Assembly: GCA_023238725.1 (NCBI GenBank)
Contig: CM041548.1
Span: 18,993,752 to 19,057,751 of the forward strand
Direction: 5' to 3'
DNA: 64,000 nucleotides
Origin: Scortum barcoo
Taxonomy: Eukaryota; Chordata; Actinopteri; Centrarchiformes; Terapontidae
The stretch's first letter is position 1; every line of letters starts with the position of its first letter. This document shows, piece after piece, positions 11,490 through 22,442 of this stretch. The notes under the pieces were generated by a model. That model was not told the origin of the DNA and did not search any database. It saw nothing but the letters and a program-made list of their open reading frames with translations. The position numbers and the translations under genes are program-made.

Positions 11490-11668
11490 TTGTCCAGGTA
11501 GACGGAGGAGAGGCCGTAGACGTGGTCCATCTTCTTCAGTGTGACGTCCAGTTCGGAGCGCAGCATCGGGGCGGAGCTGGACTGCTGAGGAGACGCCAGG
11601 ACCTCCTCAGTCTTCTCAGCGATGGAGTTCAAGTCTTTCTTTAAACCCTCCAACTCGGACTGAACTTT
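11490..11668 (-). CDS. plec: Plectin exon 25
   Basis: The exon is 179 bases, phase 0 at its start (KVQSELEGLKKDLNSIAEKT) and leaving two bases of a Lys codon at its end (VYLDK). It includes the plakin-typical APMLRSELDVTLKKM stretch. It is part of a spectrin repeat. Confidence 0.96.
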
Positions 11669-11957
11669 CTGACATTGAAAAAAGGAAGATGGCTTAGTGA
11701 ACATTATAGCCAATAAAATGCACATTACCAGTAATTTGGCAGTAAAATACAATAGAAAATTGCAATATGCAACCCAGATTTTTTTTAAACACACCATGAC
11801 TACGTGCATGCATGGTACATGTAATTGAGGCTCTGCTAAGCAAACAAACACTTGTTGTACGTCAGAACATTTTGTTTATTTAGGTCATTCCCTTTCCTTC
11901 TGCAGATGACTCAGTGTTTGTGTTTTCAGTCTCAGTTTTTCCTCCTCGTGTCGTTAC

Positions 11958-12115
11958 CATTTGCTCTGCAGTCTTCAGGGCGCAGGCTTTGAGCGGCTCC
12001 TTGTCCACCGGCTGGCGGAGGCGTGTCACCGTTCGATTCTCACAACCCTCCAGCTTCAGACGGAGGTCTTTGATCTGCGTCAGGTAAGTCTTGCACACCG
12101 ACTCCTCTTGCTCTC
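11958..12115 (-). CDS. plec: Plectin exon 24
   Basis: The exon is 158 bases. It starts with two bases of a split Gly codon, reads EQEESVCKTYLTQIKDLRLK and ends phase 0 at TAEQM. It includes the plakin-conserved LRQPVDKEPLKACA stretch. It is part of a spectrin repeat. Confidence 0.96.
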
Positions 12116-12695
12116 CTGGTTGGATTGAAATGAACATGTATATATGTTTTAATTTTGCAGAGAACACAGTTGGTTGTTATTCCAAGTCAGGTTTTTCTTT
12201 GTATGTAAAATCTCGCCTGTAATATGAAAAACAAGGTACACTCCTAAAGATAAGTATTAGTTACAGGATCATTTAATTGACATTTTACAGAATAATTTGT
12301 ATTTTGGTGCCCATTTTCTTACCAAATCTTATAAAATCCTAAACTTTTTAAGTTAAATACTTTAAATGCTTAACTTATCTTAAACTCCTGGGGCTTTAGC
12401 ACAATCACTCTGATTTGTGAACGCATCTGTCACATTGTACTTGACAAATTGACTTTCTCATGCGTGATTGGTTCCATGTCGATTATCCGTCATAGGGGTT
12501 AATTTATCAGTTAATTGATTTAATCATTCAGTGATACAGATTGTAAATCAGCCGCCATGAATCCCATGCACAGAGACAAGAATGCAACAACCAGTGAAGT
12601 TAGGAGGAATACAAAAATCGGTGAGGATGATGAAGCTGATTGAGTTAATGGATGGACAGCCCTCAGTGCGCTGCGCACTTTACGCTTTACACGTG

Positions 12696-12726
<31 letters not shown>

Positions 12727-12984
12727 CTTTTCAGCCAATCAAAAGCTCCACTGTAACCGAAGCACCTTACCTGCCCGGGGTGGGACATAGCCTGTAATGT
12801 GAATCCAACAGTCAACTTACACACAGATGACAATGACTGAATTTCAACATAAAAGTCTGAGAAATGATTCAATGAGCAAATATTTGTCCGACTTCAAATA
12901 AAATAAAAATCTAGTCAACATCTGATGCTTTATGACCGTGTTTCCACATCATCACATGAAATCTAAAAACCAAACAGTACACAC
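12116..12984 (-). repeat. Intron 23 with a CA microsatellite
   Basis: This 869-base intron carries a run of about 14 CA units near 12694-12722. A strong unused donor (GGGCAG|GTAAGG, minus strand, about 12770) has no in-frame partner. Nothing else was recognised. Confidence 0.8.
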
Positions 12985-13168
12985 CTTGCTCTGCAGAGCT
13001 GACCATTGTGTTGTAGTGTTGGTTGGCTCTGTTGTAGTTGGACTCCACCTGCATTCGGTCCTCAGCCCCAAACGTCTGGGAGTCCTGGCTGTCTCTCAAG
13101 AAATCCTGGTAGTGCTGCTCCAGGTTTTTCAGCGCCAGTCGGTACTCCTCCACCCTCATGGTCTTAAA
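12985..13168 (-). CDS. plec: Plectin exon 23
   Basis: The exon is 184 bases, starting FKTMRVEEYRLALKNLEQHY and ending with one base of a split Gly codon after SSAEQ. It includes the plakin hallmark DFLRDSQDSQTFG. It is part of the spectrin repeat after the SH3 region. Confidence 0.97.
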
Positions 13169-13495
13169 CTAAGAGGGGCACAATGAAAGGGGGGCGAGAA
13201 AAACACTACTTCAAGACAAAGCTGTCACTTGATTTAGACAAAAGATTTACAGTATATTAAGAGCGTGTAAAGGAAAGTATTTTCTCCTTCTTTAGCGAAT
13301 AATCAGATACTGACAATTCTGTTTAATAAAAATGATATATAAATCCTAAAATATTTTAAAAGTATATTTAAAAAGTAAAAGATTTGAATTATATTTCCCT
13401 CCTATCTTTGGCATCAAGTTACATTAATCTCTAAATAAAATCTGCTACTTTTCTAACGACACTGATCATGTATGCAGTTTGTCTCGTGTTGTTAC
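13169..13495 (-). other. Intron 22
   Basis: This 327-base AT-rich intron lies between two plakin-domain exons. I see no repeat, RNA or exon in it. Confidence 0.8.
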
Positions 13496-13622
13496 CACGG
13501 AGATGTTCCAAGATTTAATGATGTGGATGTCCCTCATCAGGTACTGCCAGGACAGCAGGCTCTTCATGTCCACAAACATCGTCTGCCACATCGTCTGCAG
13601 CCTCTGGAGGTTTCCGTCCAGT
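13496..13622 (-). CDS. plec: Plectin exon 22
   Basis: The exon is 127 bases. It starts with the last base of a split Gly codon, reads LDGNLQRLQTMWQTMFVDMK and ends phase 0 at NISV. It is part of the spectrin repeat that carries the SH3 domain. Confidence 0.97.
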
Positions 13623-13704
13623 CTGAAGAAAGTTAAATGGTGATTAGATCGCTGTGTGCATGGGAATTTGGATTTTAACTCATCTACGACAACTCTTAAC
13701 TCAC

Positions 13705-13859
13705 CCGGCAACACTGTTCACAGCGTCCTTATTGGTGGGTGGAACCAGGAAGCAGATAGATGGCACAGACGCCTCGTTGCCTTTGTCATTCAGCACCTTC
13801 CATTTGTAAGGCTGCGAGTTGTTCAGCACAGCGCATTCGTCTCCTCTATGGACTGTGAT
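13705..13859 (-). CDS. plec: Plectin exon 21: SH3 core
   Basis: The exon is 155 bases, phase 0 at its start (ITVHRGDECAVLNNSQPYKW), with two bases of a Gly codon at its end. It holds the core of the SH3 domain embedded in the plakin domain: the GDEC turn, the KWKV strand and the PSICFLVPP strand. Plakin SH3 domains pack against a spectrin repeat and usually lack a working polyproline groove, so this is more likely structural than ligand-binding. Confidence 0.97.
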
Positions 13860-13945
13860 CTGGAAGATTAACAGAGATGCTCGTGTCTGACTGGTCGATG
13901 TTGTTATTATATTCCTGTAATTCACTGGTGTTTACTACCACTTAC

Positions 13946-14098
13946 CTCCATCTGTTTGAAGTCGCAGACGGCCTGGATCGGCAGTTTGCCCTTTATGGCG
14001 GTAGCAGGATTACGTGGTTTTAGCTGGACGATGGTCTTGGCTCTTCTCTTCAGGCCCTCCAGGTGAGTCCTGAACTCAGCCAGCTGCTCTTTCTCATC
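13946..14098 (-). CDS. plec: Plectin exon 20: start of the SH3
   Basis: The exon has 51 codons, phase 0 at both ends, starting DEKEQLAEFRTHLEGLKRRA. It passes through the plakin-typical IVQLKPRNP and ends AVCDFKQME, the first SH3 strand. Confidence 0.97.
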
Positions 14099-14186
14099 CT
14101 GTGAAGAACGCGGCATCCAAAGTATAATAACAGATGCGTTTTTGATGCATTTGGTGAATAAACAACATAATGGTGAATGAACCTAC

Positions 14187-14312
14187 AGCTGCGTCCTGCA
14201 GTAGATCTTCCAGCCGGGTGACTGTGATGGAGCGGTCACAGGTGTACTTCCTCTTCATTGTGTCTTGCATCTTGTTCATCTTCTCCTCAGCCTCCTTCAC
14301 GTCGGAGAAAAA
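14187..14312 (-). CDS. plec: Plectin exon 19
   Basis: The exon has 42 codons, phase 0 at both ends, starting FFSDVKEAEEKMNKMQDTMK. It contains the plakin-conserved KYTCDRS and RLEDLLQDAA. I chose the donor GTAGGT after DAA over the GT four bases further because it keeps the frame into exon 20. Confidence 0.96.
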
Positions 14313-14416
14313 CTAGACAAGGAGGAGAGCAGAGAAATTAAGTCGCAGTTTTAAGAGTTCAGAAAGGCCGAGCCCTTTAACTAATGACGTCTTGTTGTGT
14401 AAGTTAATAAACATAC

Positions 14417-14512
14417 CTGGAAGTAGGCAGTGTTTTCTTTCAGGTGGGTTTCGATGCAGCAGCACAGCTGGAGGATCCAACTCCACTGAGTCTGCAGAGC
14501 TGCAGTGAAGGC
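14417..14512 (-). CDS. plec: Plectin exon 18
   Basis: The exon has 32 codons, phase 0 at both ends, starting AFTAALQTQWSWILQLCCCI and ending NTAYFQ. It is one of the most conserved helices of the plakin domain. Confidence 0.97.
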
Positions 14513-14610
14513 CTGAGGAGGAAGTAGGGATTAAAAAATATTAGTCAAATGTTAAAATGAAGGTTTCTATGGTTTAATACATGGTTTATAGACCTCTTGT
14601 ATAACCTCAC

Positions 14611-14715
14611 CTCTACAGTGCTCCTGGCAGGGTGTCCGTCTCTCAGCAGTTTGTCTCCTGTGGCCTGGACACTGTTCATCTTCTTCTCCCTGAGCTCCAA
14701 GTCTCTCATCAAACC
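14611..14715 (-). CDS. plec: Plectin exon 17
   Basis: The exon has 35 codons, phase 0 at both ends, starting GLMRDLELREKKMNSVQATG. It ends HPARSTVE, with the plakin-typical HPAR motif. Confidence 0.97.
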
Positions 14716-14813
14716 CTGCTCATCAGAAACAACAGCAGCAATCACATCAGTGTCGTCATTACTGGAGAGGGCTGTGAGTAAAACTTTATTACAACATCAC
14801 ACTGTTACTCTAC

Positions 14814-14975
14814 CGAGTAGTTTTCTTTCTTGGCCACCATGTTGGTGTTTCGTTCACTCCAGTCGTAGTTGACCTCCTCCTCCTCTTTCTCATTCAGCCA
14901 CATCAGCTCTTTGGTGGCTGCTGTGACGAAGGTGTGAAGCTGGTCCAGGTAGTGCAGGCGGGCCTTAGAGGAGTT
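14814..14975 (-). CDS. plec: Plectin exon 16
   Basis: The exon has 54 codons, phase 0 at both ends, starting NSSKARLHYLDQLHTFVTAA. It contains ELMWLNEKEEEEV and YDWSERNTNM, signatures shared by plectin, dystonin and desmoplakin. It is the junction of two plakin-domain spectrin repeats. Confidence 0.98.
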
Positions 14976-15395
14976 CTGAAAGGGAGCAGATGACCAAAAT
15001 GTCACAGTTCATTTTGATGGACTGAAGGAAAGAAACTGGGAGGGGACAAAGGGCTGTTTTAACTGTCTTTATCCAGGATTTCTTAAGACCTTTTTAAATG
15101 TGGCATACCACATAATACCTGTTCCATGATAATGCCGGCCAGTACTTCTGAGCAGTATATGACAGTTACTAATAGTTAATCTGATGCAACCTGTACCCAG
15201 GTAAGTAGTAGAAAATGTACGGATGGATTGACCAAAGTTCATTTCAGGTTTTGCTCAAATTTCCACTTGGCCCTTATGAGACGATGAACGTCCAAGTCTG
15301 TAATGTAATGAGTAATGAGCAGTCACATCAGCCATGTTGCTTCTGTTTGCACAACAAAAAGACCGATCCTTGGTGAGGGTGTTTTAGTAACTTAC
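14976..15395 (-). other. Intron 15
   Basis: A 420-base intron in which I recognise nothing beyond its splice sites. Confidence 0.8.
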
Positions 15396-15473
15396 CAAGA
15401 GCTTGCCATACTGCAGCTCCAGTTTTCCCAGATATTCGCGGTAGGCAGCTTTACTGGCAGGTGAGATCTGACT
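15396..15473 (-). CDS. plec: Plectin exon 15
   Basis: The exon has 26 codons, phase 0 at both ends, reading SQISPASKAAYREYLGKLEL and ending QYGKLL. A second AG lies six bases inside the exon. I chose the upstream one because the result aligns with mammalian plectin without a gap. Confidence 0.94.
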
Positions 15474-15700
15474 CTGGAGCAGGAAGAGGCAACAAGAAAC
15501 AGGTCAGACCATTCATTCATTTCGTTTGTTCTCTATTCAAATATTGATATATTGTCCTCAGTCTTTACAATATCCACAACTTTCTTTTTAAAATACAGAT
15601 TCAAACACCATTTCATTTCACTTTACCAGGCTACCGTGCTCCTGCCACAAACAGGATTCTCCTTTCAAAATAAAATCTGTTTCATGTCAACTCTTTGTAC

Positions 15701-16052
15701 CTCGTCGGCCTTTGCTCTCTCGATCTTGGAGCGGAACTCCTCCACAGACTGGTGCAGGCCGCGGTGGCTGCCCAGCTGGGACTCGACGGTGGGCAGGTCG
15801 GAGCCCCACTCCCCGTCGTCCACCCGGCGCTGGTTCTCCTCCACCCAGCCCAGCAGGTCGTGGGTGTAACGCAGGGTGACTTCGTCGAGCTCAGGCCGAA
15901 CCCTAAGGGGGGCCTGCTGCAGGACCTGGGCGGTGTGAACCTGAGTCGAGTGCAGCTGAGCCATGGGGATCTGTGTGAGGGTCACGCCTGACTTGAGGCG
16001 CAGGTTGTACTCGCTGCGGAGATTCACCAGCCTCTCGTGGAGACGATAAACT
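15701..16052 (-). CDS. plec: Plectin exon 14
   Basis: The exon is 352 bases. It completes a split Arg codon, starts VYRLHERLVNLRSEYNLRLK and ends phase 0 at AKADE. It contains the plakin signature WVEENQRRVDDGEWGSDLP and an LGSHRGLHQS stretch. It encodes most of one spectrin repeat and is GC-rich. Confidence 0.97.
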
Positions 16053-16375
16053 CTGGAGGCAAAATCAGAGGGTCAGTTAGTGCTGATTTAAGTAGTCGAT
16101 TAATTGATTATAAAATATTTAATTATTTTAAGTTAATCAGTTCATTATTAAAGTTGTCAAGACAAACTATTCTCTGGCTCCAGCATCTCAAATTATTTTG
16201 AATTGTTTGTTTCTTGGGTGTGAATTTTTCTTGAGTTAACGATGAATTAATAAAAAAAAAAAAAAAAAACAGATTAGCAGATTCATTAAAGTAATGATCA
16301 GTTGCAGCTCTAGTGTCAAAGTTCAGTCATTTTAAATGTTTATATGAGTTTGATTAGTTCATATCTCTTCTGCAC
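16053..16375 (-). repeat. Intron 13 with an AT-rich fish repeat copy
   Basis: This 323-base intron is mostly one copy (about 16078-16314) of a repeat seen several times in this window. It is recognised by an AGTCGATTAATTGATTA end and an AGTTGCAGCTCTAG end, and carries an internal run of 18-19 A. Confidence 0.7.
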
Positions 16376-16530
16376 CTGCGATACATCTGCTCGGCTTGAA
16401 GGTGGCGTCCATCTTTGAGCAGCTGAACGTCGTTGAAGAGGAAGCGGATCATTCCCTCCGCCTTCTCCAGATCTGCCTCAACCTCTGCTGAGTGCTGAGC
16501 AGGTTTCCCTGCGCTCATCGTCCTCACATC
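16376..16530 (-). CDS. plec: Plectin exon 13
   Basis: The exon is 155 bases, phase 0 at its start (DVRTMSAGKPAQHSAEVEAD), leaving two bases of an Arg codon after EQMYR. It includes the conserved IRFLFNDVQLLKDGRH. It is part of the first plakin spectrin repeats. Confidence 0.97.
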
Positions 16531-16625
16531 CTGCAGCGCGCAGACGGACACATGACAGCATTACACTCAGTGGTTTCTGGGACAGTAAGATGAATTTGAT
16601 CTTTAAACGAAGGTTTGCGTCTCAC

Positions 16626-16719
16626 CGTCTGCAGCAGAGACTCCACCTGGTTGAGCTGCTCCTCACACACCCCCGACTCCATCTGGACCTTACTGACAAC
16701 CCTCTGAAGTCGCTCCAGC
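16626..16719 (-). CDS. plec: Plectin exon 12
   Basis: The exon is 94 bases. It completes a split Arg codon, reads LERLQRVVSKVQMESGVCEE and ends phase 0 at LLQT. It is part of the plakin-domain spectrin repeats. Confidence 0.96.
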
Positions 16720-17364
16720 CTGCATTGGGAGGGGGAGAAGGTCAAAGGTCAAACAGCACTTAAGACAAGGAAGATTACTCGACCTATCGAATTATCGCTT
16801 TGTCTGATGTGATTAACTACAGTAAAACTAAACTAGCAGAATAAAAAGTTAAAAAAAAAATTAAAGCACTCACTCCGTCTTTTGGCGGAATAAATACTTT
16901 AACTCGTATCCCTGATGCATGAAAGCCATGATTGAGCTCTGTCTGTCCACTAAAGTAGAGATGATATTTTTGAAATCTCTCCACAGTACTGTGCACAGTC
17001 CTGGAAGACCCAAAATCCAAAGCTACGCCCTGCTGCCTTGTGATTTAAAAAAAAAACAAGTTTATGAGGGACTATCAAATGACCATATTATTGTGAGGGT
17101 GTTGCCACGGCGATGGCACAGTAGTCATGTGTTTGCCCTAATATGATTTTTACTTCCCTCCCTACAAAGCCAACTCAGTTTAATTTCCATTTCCAAGTGG
17201 ACTTCATCATTAGGAAATGAGTCATCCTCATACTCACACAGTAACCGTTGTGTGATGAATCATTTCTGATTTTTCGTTTTCTTAATATCTTGTGGTTTAA
17301 AAAAAAAAAAAAGTTAGCTTTGGTAACAGAGCATGTGATGAGGTTTAGATTGCGACCTGCTTAC
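16720..17364 (-). other. Intron 11
   Basis: A 645-base AT-rich intron with several A runs. I recognise no repeat or exon. Confidence 0.75.
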
Positions 17365-17492
17365 CTCTCAAATTCTGTCCTGAGGAGACGCTCCCTCTCC
17401 AGTATGGCGACGTGCAGCCGACCCCATTCCTTCTCCACATCCAAGGGATGGTAACCTGGCGGCACTTTGACTTGACCTGCCTGAACGGCACC
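17365..17492 (-). CDS. plec: Plectin exon 11
   Basis: The exon is 128 bases, phase 0 at its start (GAVQAGQVKVPPGYHPLDVE), leaving two bases of an Arg codon after TEFE. The GYHPLDVEKEWGRLH block is a plakin-domain hallmark. Confidence 0.97.
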
Positions 17493-18267
17493 CTGCAGAA
17501 CCACACGCAGATTAAGGCAGCATCCAACCACCATTTTCATTATCAGTTCATCCACCTATTATTTTCTTGATATATTGTTACATTGATACATATAAAATGT
17601 CATGTCAGTTTGTTATCATACATGACAAAAAAAATTGTCATTAGTCACCTCTGAGAAGATGGAACCAGCACAATTTTGCAAGTTTTTCAATTTTTTTCTT
17701 GAAACATTATCTGTTTTGAATCTTCGATATATACTTCTGGTGATATAAAAATCAGAAACACTTTCACCCTTCAAGTGACATCCAGTCTTTTGATGTGGTC
17801 CACTTAAATTGAAAACAAAAGGACTATTTTTTTTTATATTTACGATCCCCTTGAGATGAATTCCACTATAGTTTTTAAGGATGTTTTATATGTTTATATC
17901 ATGGTTAAAAAAACACAAAGTCATTAAGGTAGGGTTTATTGTTAAGGCTTCCTTTTAAAGGTGTTAGAGATTTTCTCAAGATTACTAGAAAATAAAGACA
18001 CTCTAATCTATTGATAAGACAGTTCATGTTATTTGACATTTCTTAATGCCAACAGTCTGTAAAGGTTTCACAAAGTCCCCCGGGCATAATAATGAACAGT
18101 AAAAGACTTACTGTCAATTGTAAAACAGGAATTTGTCTCAATTATAGTTGTACAAACATACAGATTTAAGGATTACATAAGGATTTTATTGCTAACACGA
18201 CTGTAGAGCACAAAAATACCTTTCATTCTGTGAACATCAGACTTTAATGATTGCGGTGGAAACTCAC
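17493..18267 (-). other. Intron 10
   Basis: A 775-base AT-rich intron. I see nothing recognisable in it. Confidence 0.75.
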
Positions 18268-18363
18268 CTCAAAAGACTTAAAGATGTGTTTGGAGCGGTT
18301 CTTGTCTGCCTCTTTTGCAGGAAGCTCTGTTTCCTTAAACTTCAGAAACTGACGCCAAAGAAC
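18268..18363 (-). CDS. plec: Plectin exon 10
   Basis: The exon has 32 codons, phase 0 at both ends, starting VLWRQFLKFKETELPAKEAD and ending FKSFE. It lies early in the plakin domain and is shared among plectin, dystonin and MACF1. Confidence 0.97.
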
Positions 18364-18458
18364 CTGCAGATCGGGAAAGGGATGAAAAAGGTTATCATCA
18401 GCTTCATCATCCTCATTATTCTGCTTTTATTTTGGTCAAAAGGCCCGAGTCCTCTCAC

Positions 18459-18578
18459 CTCAATCTCCTCATAGCTGGTGGGGAACTTCCTCTCCTCAAA
18501 GACGAGGATGTGGTGTCTGATCCACTGCAGCAGCATGGTGACCAGCTCATAATACTCCTGCCAACGCAGCTCCAGCTC
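18459..18578 (-). CDS. plec: Plectin exon 9
   Basis: The exon has 40 codons, phase 0 at both ends, starting ELELRWQEYYELVTMLLQWI and ending SYEEIE. It is the first exon after the actin-binding domain and opens the plakin domain. Confidence 0.97.
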
Positions 18579-18980
18579 CTGAAGCAAACACAGACAGAGG
18601 CTCAAGTTGAATAACTGGAGGATAAACTTCCTGAGCGAACTAAAGACCTGACTTTTTTAATTACATAACATTTCCAAAGACTCATCCTTTGTGCATATTT
18701 TTAGATTTTAGGTAGATTAAAAGTTTCTTTATGAAGCTAGGAAATCTGTTAAAGGCTTACTTTCATTTTCTCAGGACTTCAATCCTACTTTAAGGTTTCA
18801 TGGTGATAATGCAGAGAGCAAAATATCAAGACATCTGCACGCTACAACTAATATGTTGAATATTAAGATGATCATTTACATCATGTTTACAACACTAATG
18901 ATAGTAAGAATATATCTTGCATAAGTCACCACCCCATTTCTTGAAAAGATAAACTGATGATGACGAAGAGGAGGACTCAC
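18579..18980 (-). other. Intron 8
   Basis: A 402-base intron. Nothing is recognised apart from its splice sites. Confidence 0.75.
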
Positions 18981-19087
18981 GTTGGCCTTGACACCATCCT
19001 GAATGTCTGGTACTCTGGGCATGACATCATACAGGGAGGAGACGTACGTGATGAGGGATTTCTCATCTGGATGGGGAACGTCCACAT
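18981..19087 (-). CDS. plec: Plectin exon 8: end of CH2
   Basis: The exon is 107 bases. It completes a split Asp codon, starts VDVPHPDEKSLITYVSSLYD and ends phase 0 at VKAN. DEKS.ITYVSSLYD is the conserved last helix region of CH2 in plakins. Confidence 0.98.
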
Positions 19088-19328
19088 CTGCAGAGAGAGG
19101 AAAATGATGCTACTTTTAAATATAATCCAATAAGAAAGAGGAATGTTAGTTGTGTCAGTGCAAATAACTTGAATTTGTGCTGTCTTTGTTGTTGACGAGT
19201 GGATTTTCTGAACCTGAATTTGCTCAATATCCTTCACTTAATCAGCAGCCAGTACTTTAAAGCCGATTATTCTGAATCGATGTGTTCAGGGTGATACTGG
19301 ATATGTCTTATCCTCCTGTGTGTCTCAC

Positions 19329-19444
19329 CCTCAGGGTCCAGCAGTCTGGTGACGCCCAGCTCTCTCTCTGCCACACTGAAGGCCTGCTCCAGATTCTCCT
19401 GGTTGCTCTGTCGGTACACTTGGCTCATGTCAATCAGGTTGGGC
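19329..19444 (-). CDS. plec: Plectin exon 7: second half of CH2
   Basis: The exon is 116 bases. It completes a split codon (Arg after exon 6), reads PNLIDMSQVYRQSNQENLEQ and ends TRLLDPE plus one base. The normal partner is exon 6. The alternative exon at 20022-20350 also ends in the right phase to join here. Confidence 0.98.
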
Positions 19445-22442
19445 CTGCAGATGGAAACCAACCAGAGAGTGCGGTGAGTGGAAATGGGTGGAAATTACAC
19501 TGTTACTATTACTATCCATCAAGACTTTTTCTTAGGTCATGTGTGACAGATGAGAATGTCAGCGAGATTACCCTTCTATATTATTTTACATTTTATTCCT
19601 GCCAGCCATAAATCCATATGGACGGCAGCCAGGTTTAAAGATTTTTGCATGTTTCATGTTGCTGGAGGGAGTTTGATCCCAAGGAGTGTGTTAATCACTG
19701 ATACCAGAAAGGGCAAGCAAAAACAAGAGTCCTCACTACCAGAGGATCTTCAAATTCCCCCATCATTTTAACACAAAGAAGACAGACATGTTGCCTCTTA
19801 GTGCACTTTGCCAGCAAGATAAGTGCGGTCAAATAACATGTAGACACAAGCACAGAGCATCTCATGAATCTAAAGGGATCAGAGATAGAGATCAAAGATA
19901 AAGTGCATCTCCAGTTAATAGATACCAAAGAGAAAGACGACTCTAGGCACAAAGACTGCAGCAAATTCTGCACATTTAAGAAAGCTTTTGCAAAACACCA
20001 CAGATTAACAAATATTCATACTCTTCCACGACATTCTGGATAAAGTATTCTTTGCGTGCCCAGTGTGGATCTCTGTCCACATAGCAGGCCTGTCTGTAGG
20101 ACAGTCTGTCCCTGCTCAGGTGGATGATGTGAGGCTCTGCTCCCGATTCGTGCTCCTCGCTCTGGGAGCCTCGGCTGGAGCGGGCCCCGGGGCTCTGGGA
20201 GCCTCGGCCCGAGTCGAAGGAGTTCTCGGCGGGGATGTCCTCACACAGCATGACCACCCGGTCCTCGGCGTCGCTGACCGAGCCCGCTGTGCTGCTGGAC
20301 GTGCTGTTCAGACGCCTCTTTGAGCTGAACCTCCTCTTCAGCTTGAGCATTGTTGCAGTGGTCGAGTTCAAGGCGCTAAAGGTTTCCAGGTGAGTGAGGT
20401 TGAACTTTTTGCCTTTTCTTTGAGCTAAAAATGTGAAACAGAATTAAATCTCAAGTAGCTTTAAGATTTCATCCTGGCTCAAGTCCACTCGTAATTCCTG
20501 TTTAGATCCAGTTCTCCTCCGATTTCGGCTTCATTGCAGAGTCTCCACGCTGCAGCTGGTAAATCTCTGCACGTCCTGCTCTTCCTCCAGCTAATAAGAC
20601 TCTGTGGCAGATCGCTTAGCGTACCTGAGTTTTGCTACAACCTGCCAAGCCACCAATGAGCGTACCTCCAGGGCAACCTTTTCTCCAACAAGTGTGATAC
20701 ACCCACATCTTCAAAGAAGACGCCCTCTTTTTGCACACCGATAGATGCCAACTCAGGTGGTTCATGTTTCTGTGTTGTGAGGCGAGCGATCCTGCAGAGC
20801 TTATTTGTCTGTGCAAACACAAAGACTTAAACACATGCTCCACCCAAAAATATCTGGTTCGTGTATAAAACAGGCGGCTCCTGCAGACTTTGAAGGTGGA
20901 AGTTTGTAGTTTCCTTATCGAGGAGGAGAGCAGCTGTGGTCAGGTAGAATTCAAGTAAGTTTTATGATAAATGAAGTTTTCACAGCAGGAGAAAGTAGAA
21001 AAGAAAGTTTTGAAACCACTCCTGCAGCACCCGTTGAGTTATCCACATCAGTATGTTCAAAGCAGCCACATTTCACCCAAATATGGTCAAATAAACTGCT
21101 GAGAGTGTATTTTATTCTCACTTTGATGCAACAGTGACTGTTTGAAACATACTGAATTTATAGATGGACGGCAGGGAAACTGATTATAGGCTGCTGGAGA
21201 AGTTAAAGGTTCTGATACCATTTCCCCAATGAACAGTTGCCATCATTGAAAACCACAGAAAAGAAAGCTGACCACAGCTGCTTTTTCAAGCCTCCTTTTT
21301 GACACCCAGAACCAAGTTAGTAATACTTTACATTAGCTCTATGTAGCATTTATGAGCAGTAATAATAGTTTATAACACTGCAGTGTAGCTGATAACAGCG
21401 AGTGTATGACGACAGTTTTGCTTTATTTTACTGTACTTATCAAAAATTGTAACTTTTCCTATAAAACTTCCTGCTGGTATATGAACAGTTAATGATTGAT
21501 GACACGGTACAACATCACTTTTATTATCTTACTTAAATATGATGACACGTGAAAACGCATTATTAAGTGTTTATAGATGTATAAATCACTTACAGGCAGC
21601 TTTAGAACTTGTTTTAAATCATCAACTCATGAAGACACGTTGAGCTTCAAAGTTCATTTTTCACCTAAAAATAGTACTTTGACAGAAAATATTTTTCATG
21701 GTTTTTTCATGACATTCGATTTGATTACAGATAAGTTTTATTATACAGTCAGTCATTACGTATTGCATATACTTTACAGGAAAAGCTCAGGTTGTTGAAG
21801 ATACATTAATAAACACTTAGAAGTGACCTTATCTGTTTCACATCTACATTACACTGATCTATAAAGCCTTTACTAATTGCTTTTATACTGCTTATAAATA
21901 TTAAATGGCGGTTTATGTTTAAGTGTTTCTGAGAGTGATTTCTGCTTAGAAATATATGAATATGAATGATATACAAATGAATGAACTGGGGAGTGTCCAA
22001 GTCTGTCAGAGCTGATATGTATCTTTGGTTTGATTTACAATAACCAATCCACATTTTGTCCTGACAAGTCAAGTGAGCCTCTGTGAAACTCAAATATGAG
22101 TTTGGCACTCCTGTCTCTGAACCTTCTGCAATAAATAAAAAAAAAAAAAGACATAGTAACTTGAAATATGCAGAAGGTCACAGTGAAGACCTTTTAACTG
22201 TGTGCAAAATTCAAGTCCTGCGGTGTTACAAGATCCCAAGTCCAGGCAAGCTTTTCTAACCAGAAGATGTTTCTGCATGATTTGAAAAATGTCATTCTCC
22301 ACGACGTCCTCTGTTAGATAATTCTTTTGTGTCACTGTTGTTATACAGGTGGGTTTAGTAGATTTTAATAATATATAGTTTGGCTGAAACCCCTGAACCG
22401 GGTAGTTTTAGGGTGGGGCTCTGCAGGGGATCAGCGTCTCAC
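19445..22442 (-). other. Intron 6, hosting an internal alternative first exon
   Basis: This is a 3 kb intron inside CH2. It contains the GC-rich coding exon at 20022-20350. At 20864-20954 the plus strand has a TATAAAA box followed by a strong splice donor. The rest (about 20960-22440) is AT-rich with nothing recognised. Confidence 0.75.
20022..20350 (-). CDS. plec: Candidate internal alternative first exon of plectin (lacks CH1 and half of CH2)
   Basis: A frame opens with ATG at 20350 and runs 109 codons plus two bases to a GT donor (GAAGA|GTATGA). The two left-over bases fit exactly the one base that opens exon 7, giving ...NVVEE joined to PNLIDM. They do not fit exon 6. The exon starts MLKLKRRFSSKRRLN and continues Ser/Arg/Glu-rich, with a near-duplicated RGSQS element and a C-terminal YFIQNVVEE. 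GC content and third-base usage are like coding sequence and unlike the surrounding intron. A product started here would lack CH1 and the first half of CH2 and so should not bind actin through the CH pair. The exon is inferred from sequence only. The donor is moderate and I do not recall an exact mammalian counterpart. Dystonin and MACF1 are known to have isoforms with partial actin-binding domains. Confidence 0.7.

Noticed and set aside
12687..12872. Possible cassette exon in intron 23 ending MSHPGQ with donor GTAAGG
   Set aside because: It ends in phase 0 while exon 24 needs one carried base, and there is no pyrimidine tract before it. Probably a decoy donor.
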